DNA of 64,000 bases from Pseudomonas sp. Irchel 3H7 (GCF_900187605.1 NZ_FYEA01000002.1:248001-312000); one strand, 5' to 3'; shown: positions 9,027 through 17,841, numbered from the stretch's first letter. Program-made: numbers and translations. Notes: generated by a model from the letters alone, not told the origin.

Positions 9027-11231
9027 ATGGAAATCAAGGTCAATTTTCTCGACAACCTTCGACTTGAAGCCAAGTTCGACGACTTCACGGTGATCGCCGA
9101 TCAGCCCATTCGCTACAAGGGCGATGGTTCGGCACCGGGGCCGTTCGATTACTTTCTGGCGTCGTCGGCGTTGTGTGCGGCGTACTTTGTGAAGTTGTAC
9201 TGCGACACGCGCAACATCCCCACGGAAAACATTCGTCTGTCGCAGAACAACATCGTCGACCCGGAAAACCGCTATAACCAGATCTTCAAGATCCAGGTGG
9301 AGTTGCCGGCGGATATCTCCGAGAAAGATCGTTTGGGCATCCTGCGTTCCATCGACCGCTGCACGGTGAAGAAGGTCGTGCAGACCGGTCCGGAATTCAT
9401 CATCGAAGAAGTCGACAACCTCGACGCCGATGCCCAGGCGCTGTTGATGCCGGTGGCCGGCTCGGACGCAGGCACCTTCATCGCCGGTAAGGACCTGCCG
9501 CTGGAACAGACCATCGCCAACATGTCGGGAATTTTGGCCGACTTGGGCATGAAGATCGAAATCGCTTCGTGGCGCAACATCGTGCCCAATGTCTGGTCGC
9601 TGCATATCCGTGATGCGCATTCGCCGATGTGCTTCACCAACGGCAAGGGCGCGACCAAAGAGGGCGCACTGGCCTCGGCGCTGGGCGAGTTCATCGAACG
9701 TCTGAACTGCAACTTCTTCTACAACGATCAGTTCTGGGGCGAAGAAATCGCCAACGCCGAATTCGTCCACTACCCCGACGAGCGGTGGTTCAAACCGGGC
9801 CCGAAAGACGAGTTGCCGAGCGAGATCCTCGACGACTACACCCTGAAGATTTACAACCGTGACGGCGAGCTGCGCGGCTCGAACCTGTTCGACACCAACT
9901 CCGGCAACACCCAGCGCGGCATCTGCTCGCTGCCGTTTGTGCGCCAGTCGGACAATGAAGTGGTGTACTTCCCGTCCAACCTGATCGAAAACCTCTACCT
10001 CAGCAACGGCATGAGCGCCGGCAACACCCTCGCCGAAGCACAGGTGCAGTGCCTGTCGGAGATCTTCGAGCGCGCGGTCAAACGCGAAATCCTCGAAGGC
10101 GAAATGGCCCTGCCGGACGTGCCGCAAGAAGTACTGGAGAAATACCCGAGCATCCTCGCCGGCATCAAAGGCCTGGAAGAGCAGGGCTTCCCGGTGCTGG
10201 TCAAGGACGCGTCGCTGGGCGGTGAGTTCCCGGTGATGTGCGTGACCCTGATGAACCCGCGCACCGGCGGCGTATTTGCCTCGTTCGGCGCCCACCCGAG
10301 CCTGGAAGTGGCGCTGGAACGCAGCCTCACCGAGCTGCTGCAGGGCCGCAGTTTCGAAGGCCTCAACGATCTGCCGCAGCCGACGTTCTCCGGTCAGGCC
10401 GTCACCGAACCGAACAACTTCGTCGAGCACTTTATCGATTCCAGCGGTGTGGTTTCGTGGCGCTTTTTCAGTGCCAAACCAGATTTCGAATTCGTCGAGT
10501 GGGACTTCTCAGGCCAGGGTGAAAACTCCAACGCCGAAGAAGCCGCAACGCTGTTCGGCATCCTCGAAGACATGGGCAAAGAAGTCTACATGGCGGTCTA
10601 TGAGCACATCGGCGCCAAGGCTTGCCGCATCCTCGTGCCGGACTACTCGGAGATCTACCCGGTCGAAGACCTGATCTGGGACAACACCAACAAAGCCCTG
10701 CAATTTCGCGCCGACATCCTCAACCTGCACAACCTCAGCAAGGTCGGCCTGCGCAACCTCGCCCAAGGCCTGGAAAACAGCGAGCAGGACGATTACACCG
10801 AGATCACCACGCTGATCGGCGTCGAGTTCGACGACAACACGCCGTGGGGCAAGCTGACCATTCTGGAACTGCGCCTGCTGATCTGCCTCGCCCTGCAGAA
10901 GTACGAACAGGCCAAGGATCTGGTCGAAGCGTTCCTGCAGTACAACGACAACACCGTTGAGCGCGGCTTGTTCTATCAAGCGGTCAACGTGGTGCTGGAG
11001 ATGGAACTCGACGAAGACCTCGAGCTGGAAGACTACGAAGCCAACTTCCGCCGGATGTTCGGTGACGAGCGCATGGACGCGGCGATTGGCTCGGTCAATG
11101 GCAGCGTGCGCTTCTATGGCCTGACGCCGACCAGCATGAAGCTGGAAGGGCTGGATCGGCATTTGCGCTTGATCGAGAGCTATAAGAAGTTGCACACAGC
11201 GCGGGCGAATGTGACGGCTTTGTCGCGCTGA
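9027..11231 (+). CDS. OsmC domain / YcaO domain fusion protein
   Basis: Residues 1 to about 135 form an OsmC-like domain with the two peroxidatic-type cysteines in SSALCAAYF (about residue 51) and SIDRCTVKK (about 117). From about residue 165 a YcaO domain follows (NVWSLHIRD, TNGKGATKEGALASALGEFIERL, TLAEAQVQCLSEIFERA), with a long helical C-terminus. Stand-alone E. coli YcaO (about 586 aa) has been connected to RimO-dependent methylthiolation of ribosomal protein S12. Other YcaO proteins use ATP to activate amide backbones. The fusion suggests a thiol-based role, which is inference. No azole/peptide precursor gene is nearby. A strong terminator follows. Confidence 0.9.
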   Translation: MEIKVNFLDNLRLEAKFDDFTVIADQPIRYKGDGSAPGPFDYFLASSALCAAYFVKLYCDTRNIPTENIRLSQNNIVDPENRYNQIFKIQVELPADISEKDRLGILRSIDRCTVKKVVQTGPEFIIEEVDNLDADAQALLMPVAGSDAGTFIAGKDLPLEQTIANMSGILADLGMKIEIASWRNIVPNVWSLHIRDAHSPMCFTNGKGATKEGALASALGEFIERLNCNFFYNDQFWGEEIANAEFVHYPDERWFKPGPKDELPSEILDDYTLKIYNRDGELRGSNLFDTNSGNTQRGICSLPFVRQSDNEVVYFPSNLIENLYLSNGMSAGNTLAEAQVQCLSEIFERAVKREILEGEMALPDVPQEVLEKYPSILAGIKGLEEQGFPVLVKDASLGGEFPVMCVTLMNPRTGGVFASFGAHPSLEVALERSLTELLQGRSFEGLNDLPQPTFSGQAVTEPNNFVEHFIDSSGVVSWRFFSAKPDFEFVEWDFSGQGENSNAEEAATLFGILEDMGKEVYMAVYEHIGAKACRILVPDYSEIYPVEDLIWDNTNKALQFRADILNLHNLSKVGLRNLAQGLENSEQDDYTEITTLIGVEFDDNTPWGKLTILELRLLICLALQKYEQAKDLVEAFLQYNDNTVERGLFYQAVNVVLEMELDEDLELEDYEANFRRMFGDERMDAAIGSVNGSVRFYGLTPTSMKLEGLDRHLRLIESYKKLHTARANVTALSR

Positions 11232-11246
11232 TATCTGCGCTAGAAC

Positions 11247-11271
11247 AAAAGCACCCTCGGGTGCTTTTTTT
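11247..11271 (+). terminator. Rho-independent terminator after the OsmC-YcaO gene
   Basis: GCACCC-TC-GGGTGC forms a tight hairpin at 11251-11264 and is followed by seven T residues. It lies 20 bp past the stop codon of the OsmC-YcaO gene. Confidence 0.9.
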
Positions 11272-11386
11272 ACCTGCAAGTCTTGAATCGTGTGAATGTC
11301 TTATAGGTGAGTAGTGGCCAAGTGCTAGAATTTGCCACGAGCGTCTGAAGTCACGGACGATGATTTAAAATCAGGGAGAAGTGTAA

Positions 11387-11833
11387 ATGTCGGAAAAGAT
11401 TGTAAAGTCCAAACTGGTCAACTTTCTGGTAGCTGATGTCGAGGTAAATTACGAGGAGGTGGGTGAGTTTTACGATGCTGTTGGCGCCGGCAATGTCGAC
11501 GTGGTGGCCGGGGTCATGGAGTCGTTCAAGCAAGCCTATGGCGGTCTGTGGGTCGGTGGGAAGATGGTGCTGACCAAAACGGCGGTTCACCTCAATGCCA
11601 ACGCCCTGAATCGCATGGTTCAGGACGGTACGTTAGACATCGAGATTCCGATCGGTATGATCCGCGCTGTCGCCAACGAAGGTGGATTCTTCACCAAGAT
11701 CATCCGTCTGGACACCGACGCTGGTAGCGTCAAATTCCGCTGCTATGGCGCTAAAGAGGTCGTGGCGCTGATCGAAAGGATGATCGTGCCACGGGTCTCG
11801 ACTGCGGTGCTCAAACGGTCTTCTAACGCTTAA
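11387..11833 (+). CDS. Hypothetical protein, GRAM/PH-like, 148 aa
   Basis: The start follows a good ribosome site (AGGGAGAA, 8 bases before ATG 11387). The N-terminal third is helical and acidic (VEVNYEEVGEFYDAVGAG). The C-terminal two thirds alternate as short strands: KMVLTKTAVHLNANALNRM, IEIPIGMIRAV, FFTKIIRLDT and VKFRCYGAKEVVALIERM. That order is typical of a GRAM/PH-like domain, in which a small beta-sandwich ends in one helix. No signal peptide or membrane segment is present. Its 3' end overlaps the convergent thioesterase by 4 bp. Function is unknown; the fold is my inference. Confidence 0.65.
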   Translation: MSEKIVKSKLVNFLVADVEVNYEEVGEFYDAVGAGNVDVVAGVMESFKQAYGGLWVGGKMVLTKTAVHLNANALNRMVQDGTLDIEIPIGMIRAVANEGGFFTKIIRLDTDAGSVKFRCYGAKEVVALIERMIVPRVSTAVLKRSSNA

Positions 11834-12324
11834 CGACCATGCGCCGCATTCGCCAGCAGCTCGGTATCCACTCGCACAAACACCGAGTCACCCACCGCCG
11901 TCAACACGTCCCCGGCAAACACCTCACAGATCACCCGGGTCTTGCGCCCGACGTCACCCTCGACTTTCGCGCGCAGAGTCAGCGGCACGCCCATCGGTGT
12001 CGGTTTGATGAATTTGATCCCAAGGTTGCCGGTGACGCAGTCGATGCGCGGCGGGCTGCCGGGTTCGCGGTTTTCTGCGCGGTAGTGATACGCCATCGCC
12101 GTCCAGTTGGAATGGCAGTCGACCAGCATGGCGATCAGGCCACCGTAGACCAGATCCGGCCAGCCGCAGTATTTGGCCTCCGGCAGGTGTTCGGCAATGA
12201 CGTGCACGCCGTCTTCATGCCAATGGCTTTTGACGTGGAGGCCGTGCGGGTTGCGGCCGCCGCAGCCGTAGCAGACGCCTTCGGGCGCGGCGAGGTCTTG
12301 CAGAGGAGTATCGAGGCTGGACAT
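11830..12324 (-). CDS. PaaI-family hotdog thioesterase, 164 aa
   Basis: The protein begins MSSLDTPLQDLAAPEGVCYGCGGRN, then shows hotdog-fold features: GGLIAMLVDCHSNWTAMAY around residues 80-98 (central helix with Asp) and TGNLGIKFIKPTPMGVPLTL (strand). These match acyl-CoA thioesterases of the PaaI/DUF4442 type. The N-terminal CYGCGGRNPHGL motif is common in this subgroup. The substrate is not evident. It lies 8 bp downstream of the GGDEF gene on the same strand and could share its transcript. Confidence 0.82.
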   Translation of the reverse strand: MSSLDTPLQDLAAPEGVCYGCGGRNPHGLHVKSHWHEDGVHVIAEHLPEAKYCGWPDLVYGGLIAMLVDCHSNWTAMAYHYRAENREPGSPPRIDCVTGNLGIKFIKPTPMGVPLTLRAKVEGDVGRKTRVICEVFAGDVLTAVGDSVFVRVDTELLANAAHGR

Positions 12325-12332
12325 GGTTTTTA

Positions 12333-13490
12333 TTATCCTGGCGTGGTGAGTCCGGTCAGGCGCAAGCGATTGCGCCCGCCGCGTTTCGATTCGTAGAGGG
12401 CGGCGTCGCCTTGCTCGATCAGCGCGGTGAGGTTGGCTGGCGGTTTGTCGAACAGGCTGGCGCCGATGCTCAGGGTCACGGCGGCAGTAGTGGGGAATGT
12501 CTGTGAAGTGGTGCTCAGAAACTGCTCGCGCAGTGTGTTGCCCAGTTGCATGACGCGCTCGCTCGAAGCGCTGTTGAGCAGGATGACAAACTCGTCACCG
12601 CCCAGGCGCGCTGTCAGCGCATTGCGCGGCAGCACCGAGCGGATCATCTCGCTCAGTGCGATCAGCAAACGATCCCCGGCGGTATGGCCGTACTGGTCGT
12701 TGACCAGTTTGAAATTGTCGATGTCGATCAGCAGCAGGGCGCCGGGATGCTCCGGCGATACGTGTTCGAGCAAGCGCGGTGCGCGTTTTTCCAGGGCGCG
12801 GCGGTTGTACAGGGCCGTCAGCGGGTCGCGCTCGGCGAGGCGGGCGATCTGTTTTTCCCGACGGTAACGTTCGGTGCCGGTCATCGACAGGGCGATCAAC
12901 ATGATTGCCATCGCACCCTCGACCAGGGAAATCTGAATGATCTCGCCACGAAACGCCGCCAGATCGATCAACGTGCCGGGGATCACCACGGTCAGGGCTT
13001 TGGCCACGTAGAAGATCCCGTGACCGAGCAGGACGTAACGCAACTGCACCGCACCGACGCTCAGCGACTTGCCGTGGGGGCGCAGCAGTGAACTGGCCTT
13101 GAGGGTCGACAGCGCCACCAGCAGCGAATTGGCCGCCAGCATGACCTTCGACCACAGCGGCCCGTCCGGCAACAACAGCATGACCAGCCAAGTGGCGAAG
13201 ATCAGATACCAGGCCGGCGAAAGGCGTATCTGGGTAAAGCGTGCCACGCCAAGCAGGAACAGGAAGTGCGCGGTCACCAGCAAGCCATTGGCGAACCAGA
13301 TGCCGATCAGCAAAAAGCCGCTGCTGCGCAGCAGAGCCAGGGTGGAGCCGACGGTGATGGTGGCGAAACCGGCGCTCCAGAACAGTAGCGAAGGCTCACG
13401 AATGCTGCGCCACTCGATCGCCAGATACAGCGAGGCGGCGGCTGCGAGGGCGATGGAAATGGTCAGCATCGTAGGTGGGTCGAGCGGCAT
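12333..13490 (-). CDS. Membrane-anchored diguanylate cyclase (GGDEF), 385 aa
   Basis: The N-terminal half holds about six or seven hydrophobic helices (residues 8-200). The C-terminal GGDEF domain contains RDPLTALYNRRAL, LLIDIDNFKLVNDQYGH and the intact active site RLGGDEFVILL. The four residues at the usual inhibitory-site position are PRNA rather than RxxD, so product inhibition is probably absent. The start at 13490 (MPLDPPTMLTISIAL) is preferred over the longer open frame because it leads straight into the first helix; the ribosome site is weak. The likely role is cyclic di-GMP synthesis in response to an unknown membrane signal. Confidence 0.88.
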   Translation of the reverse strand: MPLDPPTMLTISIALAAAASLYLAIEWRSIREPSLLFWSAGFATITVGSTLALLRSSGFLLIGIWFANGLLVTAHFLFLLGVARFTQIRLSPAWYLIFATWLVMLLLPDGPLWSKVMLAANSLLVALSTLKASSLLRPHGKSLSVGAVQLRYVLLGHGIFYVAKALTVVIPGTLIDLAAFRGEIIQISLVEGAMAIMLIALSMTGTERYRREKQIARLAERDPLTALYNRRALEKRAPRLLEHVSPEHPGALLLIDIDNFKLVNDQYGHTAGDRLLIALSEMIRSVLPRNALTARLGGDEFVILLNSASSERVMQLGNTLREQFLSTTSQTFPTTAAVTLSIGASLFDKPPANLTALIEQGDAALYESKRGGRNRLRLTGLTTPG

Positions 13491-13637
13491 TTCTGGATGA
13501 GCCTGTCTGATTGGCGGTGAGACCGGCGATTGTAAGCGTTCGGGCGGTTTTTTCGCAGAGGTCGTGTTGCCGCGCAGACCATTGGCAGCGGGGAGGGCGC
13601 GGTTGCTGACCGCCGCCCTGATCACCGTGCCGATCGG

Positions 13638-13886
13638 TCATTGCTCGGGCGTGAGCCAAGTGTCGACAACTCGACGATCCAGTTCTTCCCAATACGCCAT
13701 ACCCAGCACCCGCGTGGTGTTGAGCCCGCGCAGGTAGCCGCGCAGCTGGTTGGCGGTGTCGGTGATGATCTGCGGGTCGGTCGCGTCTTTGTTCAGCAAT
13801 ACGCTTTCGTACTGAACCAGATACTCGGCCACGCGCTCGCGGAAATCGGGCAAAACGGCGTCTCGGATCAGGTCAAACGTTCTCAA
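13638..13886 (-). CDS. Small hypothetical protein, 82 aa, TTG start
   Basis: The frame starts with TTG at 13886, six bases after a strong GAGGAG, which supports the unusual start. The protein is soluble and helical (RTFDLIRDAVLPDFRERVAEYLVQYESVLL) with a conserved-looking end (MAYWEELDRRVVDTWLTPEQ). I recognise no domain. It is separated from the GGDEF gene by about 150 bp and divergent from the exported-protein gene at 14,058. Confidence 0.6.
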   Translation of the reverse strand: MRTFDLIRDAVLPDFRERVAEYLVQYESVLLNKDATDPQIITDTANQLRGYLRGLNTTRVLGMAYWEELDRRVVDTWLTPEQ

Positions 13887-14057
13887 GGCGAACTCCTCAT
13901 TTCATGTTTTTCTCGTTGTGATTGAGTGTGTATCAGTCTGCACGTCGCGCAACTATTGCTAGAAGTAATAGTGACCATCACGAAACGCAAGTTCTGCTTT
14001 GTTGGCGATCGGCGGAAAATCACTCCCATCGAACACGCAGCTCAAGGAATTTGCGCG

Positions 14058-14702
14058 ATGAACACACTGACCCGATTGGCTTTGGTCGCGTTGCTGACAG
14101 GCGGCGCACTGTTCACAGCCCCGACTTACGCAGCCGACGCCGGGTCGTGTCACTTCCAGACCATCACGGGCAGCAGCGCCACGTTGCAGCATTCGCAAAC
14201 CGTGGGCGTGTTGCTCAGTGAGAACACGCTGGACAACCTGCAATACCTTGGGCGTTACCACGACATGGCGGTCAACGGTGCGAAAGGTGCGCTGGATTCG
14301 CGGATTCGAGAAGCCTTTGTCAGCAGTTCCGATCCGGAATTGGCCATCGACTGGCTGGTAAGTTCGCTGCAACAGCAGTTCTTGTCCGTGACCGTTTACG
14401 ACAACCTTGATGCGTTGGTACAGGCGCATCCGGACATCGTGGTGAAACTCGACACCTTCAATCGTTTGCTGACGCAGCAAAACAGCCTGGTCGAAGCGCG
14501 TTTCACCGCACGTTTCTACGACGCCGACCTGCAATACATCGGCAAGGCTGAAGGCGCCGTCGAGAAACAGCTGCCTTCGGTGTGGGTGCATAACCAGGCG
14601 GCACCGGTCATTGCTGCACAAATCGACAGGCAGCGTGACTTGCAACTCAACGCCTTGAAGCAATTCGATGTGTCGCTCAAGGCGCTGGTGGCGTCGAGCT
14701 GA
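14058..14702 (+). CDS. Exported hypothetical protein, 214 aa
   Basis: The start ATG 14058 lies eight bases after AAGGA and begins a clear signal peptide (MNTLTRLALVALLTGGALFTAPTYAADA), probably cleaved after TYA. The mature part is alpha/beta with one early Cys, and contains VSSLQQQFLSVTVYDNLDALVQAHPD and a QLPSVWVHNQAAPVIAAQ stretch. The layout resembles periplasmic or outer-membrane-associated accessory proteins, but no family is recognised. A small lipoprotein gene follows 86 bp downstream and may be co-expressed. Confidence 0.68.
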   Translation: MNTLTRLALVALLTGGALFTAPTYAADAGSCHFQTITGSSATLQHSQTVGVLLSENTLDNLQYLGRYHDMAVNGAKGALDSRIREAFVSSSDPELAIDWLVSSLQQQFLSVTVYDNLDALVQAHPDIVVKLDTFNRLLTQQNSLVEARFTARFYDADLQYIGKAEGAVEKQLPSVWVHNQAAPVIAAQIDRQRDLQLNALKQFDVSLKALVASS

Positions 14703-14788
14703 TCACTTAAAACATAAATGGCGACGGCGGCTCCGTGAGGCTGAACCGTTGCCGGTTGAACCGAACCTTTATTTTCAGGATGACACCG

Positions 14789-15130
14789 ATGCGTCTTTTC
14801 TTTGTGCCTGCTTTGGCCTTTGCTTCTTTGTTGCTCGCCGGTTGTGCTTCGGCGCCGAATAACCCGAGCCTTACTTTGCAGACCAGCAAGACGCCTGCGC
14901 AGTACGCCGATTGTGTTGTGCCGAAGTTGCAGGGCAGTGCGTTGAACCCGACGGTTTCGCAGACTCAGCGTAGTTACCGGATTGTGGTGCCGAGCAAGAT
15001 TTCTGCTGACAACGTGCTTGAGGCGTACAAGGCGGGTAATGGCGGCAAGGTGTTTATTTATGAGCGGCATTTGTTGGCTTCGAATCTTTTGCCTTCGAGT
15101 TTTGAGCGGGCTGCGCAGGATTGCATCTGA
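14789..15130 (+). CDS. Small lipoprotein, 113 aa
   Basis: The start at 14789 follows AGGA by eight bases; a second ATG at 14780 is in frame. MRLFFVPALAFASLLLAGCAS has a classical lipobox (LAGC, Cys19). The mature part contains two further Cys (ADCVVPKL and the C-terminal AAQDCI), which could form a disulfide, and a YRIVVPSKISADNVLEAYKAG segment. The function is unknown. A strong terminator follows 60 bp after the stop. Confidence 0.7.
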   Translation: MRLFFVPALAFASLLLAGCASAPNNPSLTLQTSKTPAQYADCVVPKLQGSALNPTVSQTQRSYRIVVPSKISADNVLEAYKAGNGGKVFIYERHLLASNLLPSSFERAAQDCI

Positions 15131-15191
15131 TTTTCGCTTTTGTATGGATTTGACTGAGCTCCTTTGGTTGGCCGCAACCAACCAATTTTTT

Positions 15192-15227
15192 GCCCCGCGC
15201 CTTTATGTGGCTGCGGGGCTTTTTTTT
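15192..15227 (+). terminator. Rho-independent terminator
   Basis: GCCCCGC at 15192-15198 pairs with GCGGGGC at 15213-15219, followed by eight T residues. It ends the transcript of the two exported-protein genes at 14.06-15.13 kb. Confidence 0.88.
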
Positions 15228-15289
15228 GTTTGGGCTTGGCGGCCTTTGGGCCGACCATGCTCGGGGTGTTCTTTGTGAATATCCGTTGC

Positions 15290-15600
15290 TGCGGTGATGG
15301 CTTATTACGGTTTCGCCCTTACGGCGACTCACTTTTTTTCAAACGCCAAAAAAAGTAAGCAAAAAACGCTTGCTCCTGCGTGCGGCCCGCTCGCTGGGGC
15401 TCGGGGTTCCTTCGCTGCGGGATCGATCCGGGCGCAGCGTCTCCGGTTTGCTTCGCTGCACCTACTCCCGCTGTGTTTGGCTGCGCCAAACGGTCGCTGC
15501 GCTCCCACGCCCGGATCAATCCCTCCACTCAGCCTTCCGACGTCGCCCGTGGATCAAGATCAAGAGCAGGCGAGCTGATACTCGGCCTATTGAGTGGTGA
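15290..15600. repeat. Long Pseudomonas intergenic repeat-like segment
   Basis: This noncoding stretch contains the phrase TTTCGCCCTTACGGCGACTC, an A-rich CGCCAAAAAAAGTAAGCAAA, and a GC-rich part with several short inverted repeats (for example GTTTGGC...GCCAAAC near 15,475-15,490). From memory this phrase recurs between genes in many fluorescent pseudomonads. No convincing gene is present; short open frames here lack ribosome sites and family similarity. Confidence 0.5.
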
Positions 15601-15659
15601 AGGGCGCGGGTGTTCGGCTTTTGATTTGCGTTGTTGCTGCCCTTCATCGGAACGCCGCC

Positions 15660-15812
15660 CGCCCAGCCCTCTCCCGAGGGAGAGGGAGCCGATTTGTGGG
15701 CTTTTCAAAATCTGAGTTCAACGCGGTATCGCACGTCGGCGTAACTCTCCCAAACACCACCGTCAGTCCCCTCTCCCTTTGGGAGAGGGCTAGGGTGAGG
15801 GGCTTTTGATCT
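15660..15812 (+). repeat. Dispersed repeat copy, CCCTCTCCC...GGGAGAGGG family (copy A)
   Basis: The segment runs from an AGCCCTCTCCC-type arm at 15664 through GATTTGTGGGCTTTTCAAAA and CGTCGGCGTAACTCTCCCAA to a closing CCCTCTCCCTTTGGGAGAGG hairpin. The same order, in reverse orientation, forms the tandem array at 29.7-30.2 kb. Related single copies lie near 46.1 and 48.5 kb. It lies directly upstream of the LysE gene. Confidence 0.8.
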
Positions 15813-15869
15813 GGGCTATGCAGCAGGTTGCTGTAACATGCGGCGACTTCACTTATGCGAGCAGCGGAA

Positions 15870-16511
15870 ATGGATTCTCACTCGATATTGACCTTCACTC
15901 TGGTCGCCGCAATTGCCATCGCCAGCCCCGGGCCGGCGACTTTGATGGCGATCAATAACAGTCTCGCGCATGGGCAGCGCAGCACGATCTGGTCTTCGCT
16001 GGGCAATGCCAGTGGTTTGTTCTGTCTGTCGGCTGCGGCGATGTTGGGGCTGGGGGCGTTGTTGGCCAGTTCGGAAATTCTGTTCAATGCGGTAAAAATC
16101 ATCGGGGCCGGGTATCTGTTCTACCTCGGGGTCAAGCAGCTGTTCAAGAAGGGCCCGATGCTGCCGGAGGGTGTCGAGGGGGAGGCGAGCATGGTGCGGC
16201 CGACTCGCGGCAAGTTGTACAAGTCGGCGTTCCTGACGGCGGTGACCAATCCCAAGGCGACGATGTTTTTTACCGCATTGTTTCCGCAGTTCATTGATCA
16301 GGGCGCCGCGCTGTTGCCGCAGTTTCTGATCCTGACTTCGATCTTCATGGCGTTGTCGGTGTCGTCACTGAGCGTGTACGCCGCGTTGGCTTCCCGCGCC
16401 AAGGGCGTGCTGACCCGGCCGGCGTTGTCCCGTTGGGTCAGTCGTGTGGTCGGTTCAACGTTTATCGGTTTTGGCGCAGCGATTCTGACGATGCGTCGGC
16501 AGGCGGCTTAA
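15870..16511 (+). CDS. LysE/RhtB family amino-acid exporter, 213 aa
   Basis: A six-helix membrane protein starting MDSHSILTFTLVAAIAIASPGPATLMAINN, with the family motif SPGP in the first helix and the cytoplasmic SAFLTAVTNPKATMFF loop. Such proteins export amino acids or their derivatives and are driven by the proton gradient. An in-frame ATG lies 15 bp upstream; the start at 15870 gives the usual length. Its stop overlaps the stop of the convergent histidine kinase by 4 bp. The exported amino acid cannot be predicted. Confidence 0.85.
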   Translation: MDSHSILTFTLVAAIAIASPGPATLMAINNSLAHGQRSTIWSSLGNASGLFCLSAAAMLGLGALLASSEILFNAVKIIGAGYLFYLGVKQLFKKGPMLPEGVEGEASMVRPTRGKLYKSAFLTAVTNPKATMFFTALFPQFIDQGAALLPQFLILTSIFMALSVSSLSVYAALASRAKGVLTRPALSRWVSRVVGSTFIGFGAAILTMRRQAA

Positions 16512-17701
16512 ACCCATTTGAACCGGGCCGGGAATCTCGCCACGAAGCAGGTTCCCAACTCGGCGCTTGAGGTCACGCTCAAGGTGCCGTTGTGCGCCGT
16601 CGCTATCTGCGACGCGATATAAAGTCCCAACCCCAAACCCTCGCAACGCTGCCCGGCTTCGGCGCGGGAAAACGGTTCGAACAGCAGTGGCATCAGCTGC
16701 GCTGAAATCGGCGTGCCCTGATTGGTCAGGGAAATCACGATCTCGTCGTTTTCTGCACAAGCATTGAGGACGATCGGTGTGCTGTTCGAGCCGTGGGTAA
16801 CCGCATTGCCCAGCAGATTGGAAAGCAATTGGCTGATCCGTAGCGCATCGCAATAGACGCCTGCCGGCACATCCAGTTCATGAATGAATTTCGCCTGCGG
16901 ATGGGACGCCTGAACCTCGGCAAGGGTCAATTGCAGGGTGTGCTGCAAGTCGTCCACCAGCTTGCGCTGCACCGGAATCCCGCCGCCCAGGCGTCCTCGG
17001 GCAAAGTCAAGGATGTTTTCGATCAGCACGCCCATGCGCACCGAGCTATTGCGGATCGCCGCAATCAGGTTGAGCGAGCGCTTGTCTTCGGTTTTGCTTT
17101 GCAGCAGGTCGGCGCTCATGCGCACGGCGCTCAGTGGTGTGCGCAAGTCGTGGCCGAGTACGGCGATGAATTGCTCGCGCAGGCGCCCGAGTTCATTGGC
17201 GTTGTCCAGCTCGATTTGGGTCGCTTCCAGATGGCGTTGCGTGTCCAGGTTCATGGCGATCAATTGAGCGAACAAGGTCAGTGTTTTGGTAATAGCCGGT
17301 TCGTCGATATTGGCCGGGACCGAGTCGATAGCGCACAGAGTGCCGAAGAAGTCGCCATTGGCTTTGACGATGGGAATGGAGATGTAGCTTTCCAGGCCAT
17401 AGGTTTTCGGCGTGTGGTGCAGCGAAAAGACCGGGTGCGCACTGGCGTGCCCGAAAATCACCGGTTGTTGATGCTGGCGGATCTCGTGGCAGATAGTCGA
17501 TTCAAGTACCAGCTCGCCACCGGGTTTGAGCCCGAAATCAATAGAATCATCGACGGCGCACGCCACCCAGTTGCTTTCGGTGACCCGCGCTACCGCAGCG
17601 AAACGCATGCCCGTGAGGTGCTTGACCATGCTCAGGATGACCGGAACAGCTTCAATGCTGCGGATCGCGTCGATGTCGGGGGTAAAGGCCGGATTGGTCA
17701 T
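16508..17701 (-). CDS. Orphan GAF-domain sensor histidine kinase, 397 aa
   Basis: Residues about 15-155 form a GAF domain (TICHEIRQHQQPVIF, SYISIPIVKANGDFFGTLCA). A HisKA domain follows with phospho-acceptor His184 in GHDLRTPLSA, then an ATPase domain with N boxes around 295-302 (SNLLGNAVTH) and the G box EGLGLGLYIA. There is no membrane segment, so the sensor is cytosolic. No response regulator gene is adjacent, so its partner is elsewhere. This layout resembles bacteriophytochrome-related or light/redox kinases lacking the chromophore domain. Confidence 0.88.
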   Translation of the reverse strand: MTNPAFTPDIDAIRSIEAVPVILSMVKHLTGMRFAAVARVTESNWVACAVDDSIDFGLKPGGELVLESTICHEIRQHQQPVIFGHASAHPVFSLHHTPKTYGLESYISIPIVKANGDFFGTLCAIDSVPANIDEPAITKTLTLFAQLIAMNLDTQRHLEATQIELDNANELGRLREQFIAVLGHDLRTPLSAVRMSADLLQSKTEDKRSLNLIAAIRNSSVRMGVLIENILDFARGRLGGGIPVQRKLVDDLQHTLQLTLAEVQASHPQAKFIHELDVPAGVYCDALRISQLLSNLLGNAVTHGSNSTPIVLNACAENDEIVISLTNQGTPISAQLMPLLFEPFSRAEAGQRCEGLGLGLYIASQIATAHNGTLSVTSSAELGTCFVARFPARFKWV

Positions 17702-17779
17702 AGCGCGATGCTTCGTGAAGAGTTCGCTCAGAGACTAACGGTTATTACTGCTCATGACTAATCCAGCGGCCAGAAAGTA

Positions 17780-17811
17780 CAAGGGCGCCGTGGATGTCCC
17801 AGGCGCCCTTG
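17780..17811 (-). terminator. Probable terminator after the siderophore receptor gene
   Basis: CAAGGGCGCC and GGCGCCCTTG pair around a 12-base loop between the receptor stop and the histidine kinase start. The T-run on the minus strand is short, so it may work weakly. Confidence 0.6.
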
Positions 17812-17841
17812 TTTATTGCTGCTGATCAGAACGTCAGTGAC

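Noticed and set aside
9003..10430. 475-codon minus-strand open frame over the OsmC-YcaO gene
   Set aside because: It is antisense to a clearly recognisable fusion protein. The translation is biased and lacks a ribosome site.
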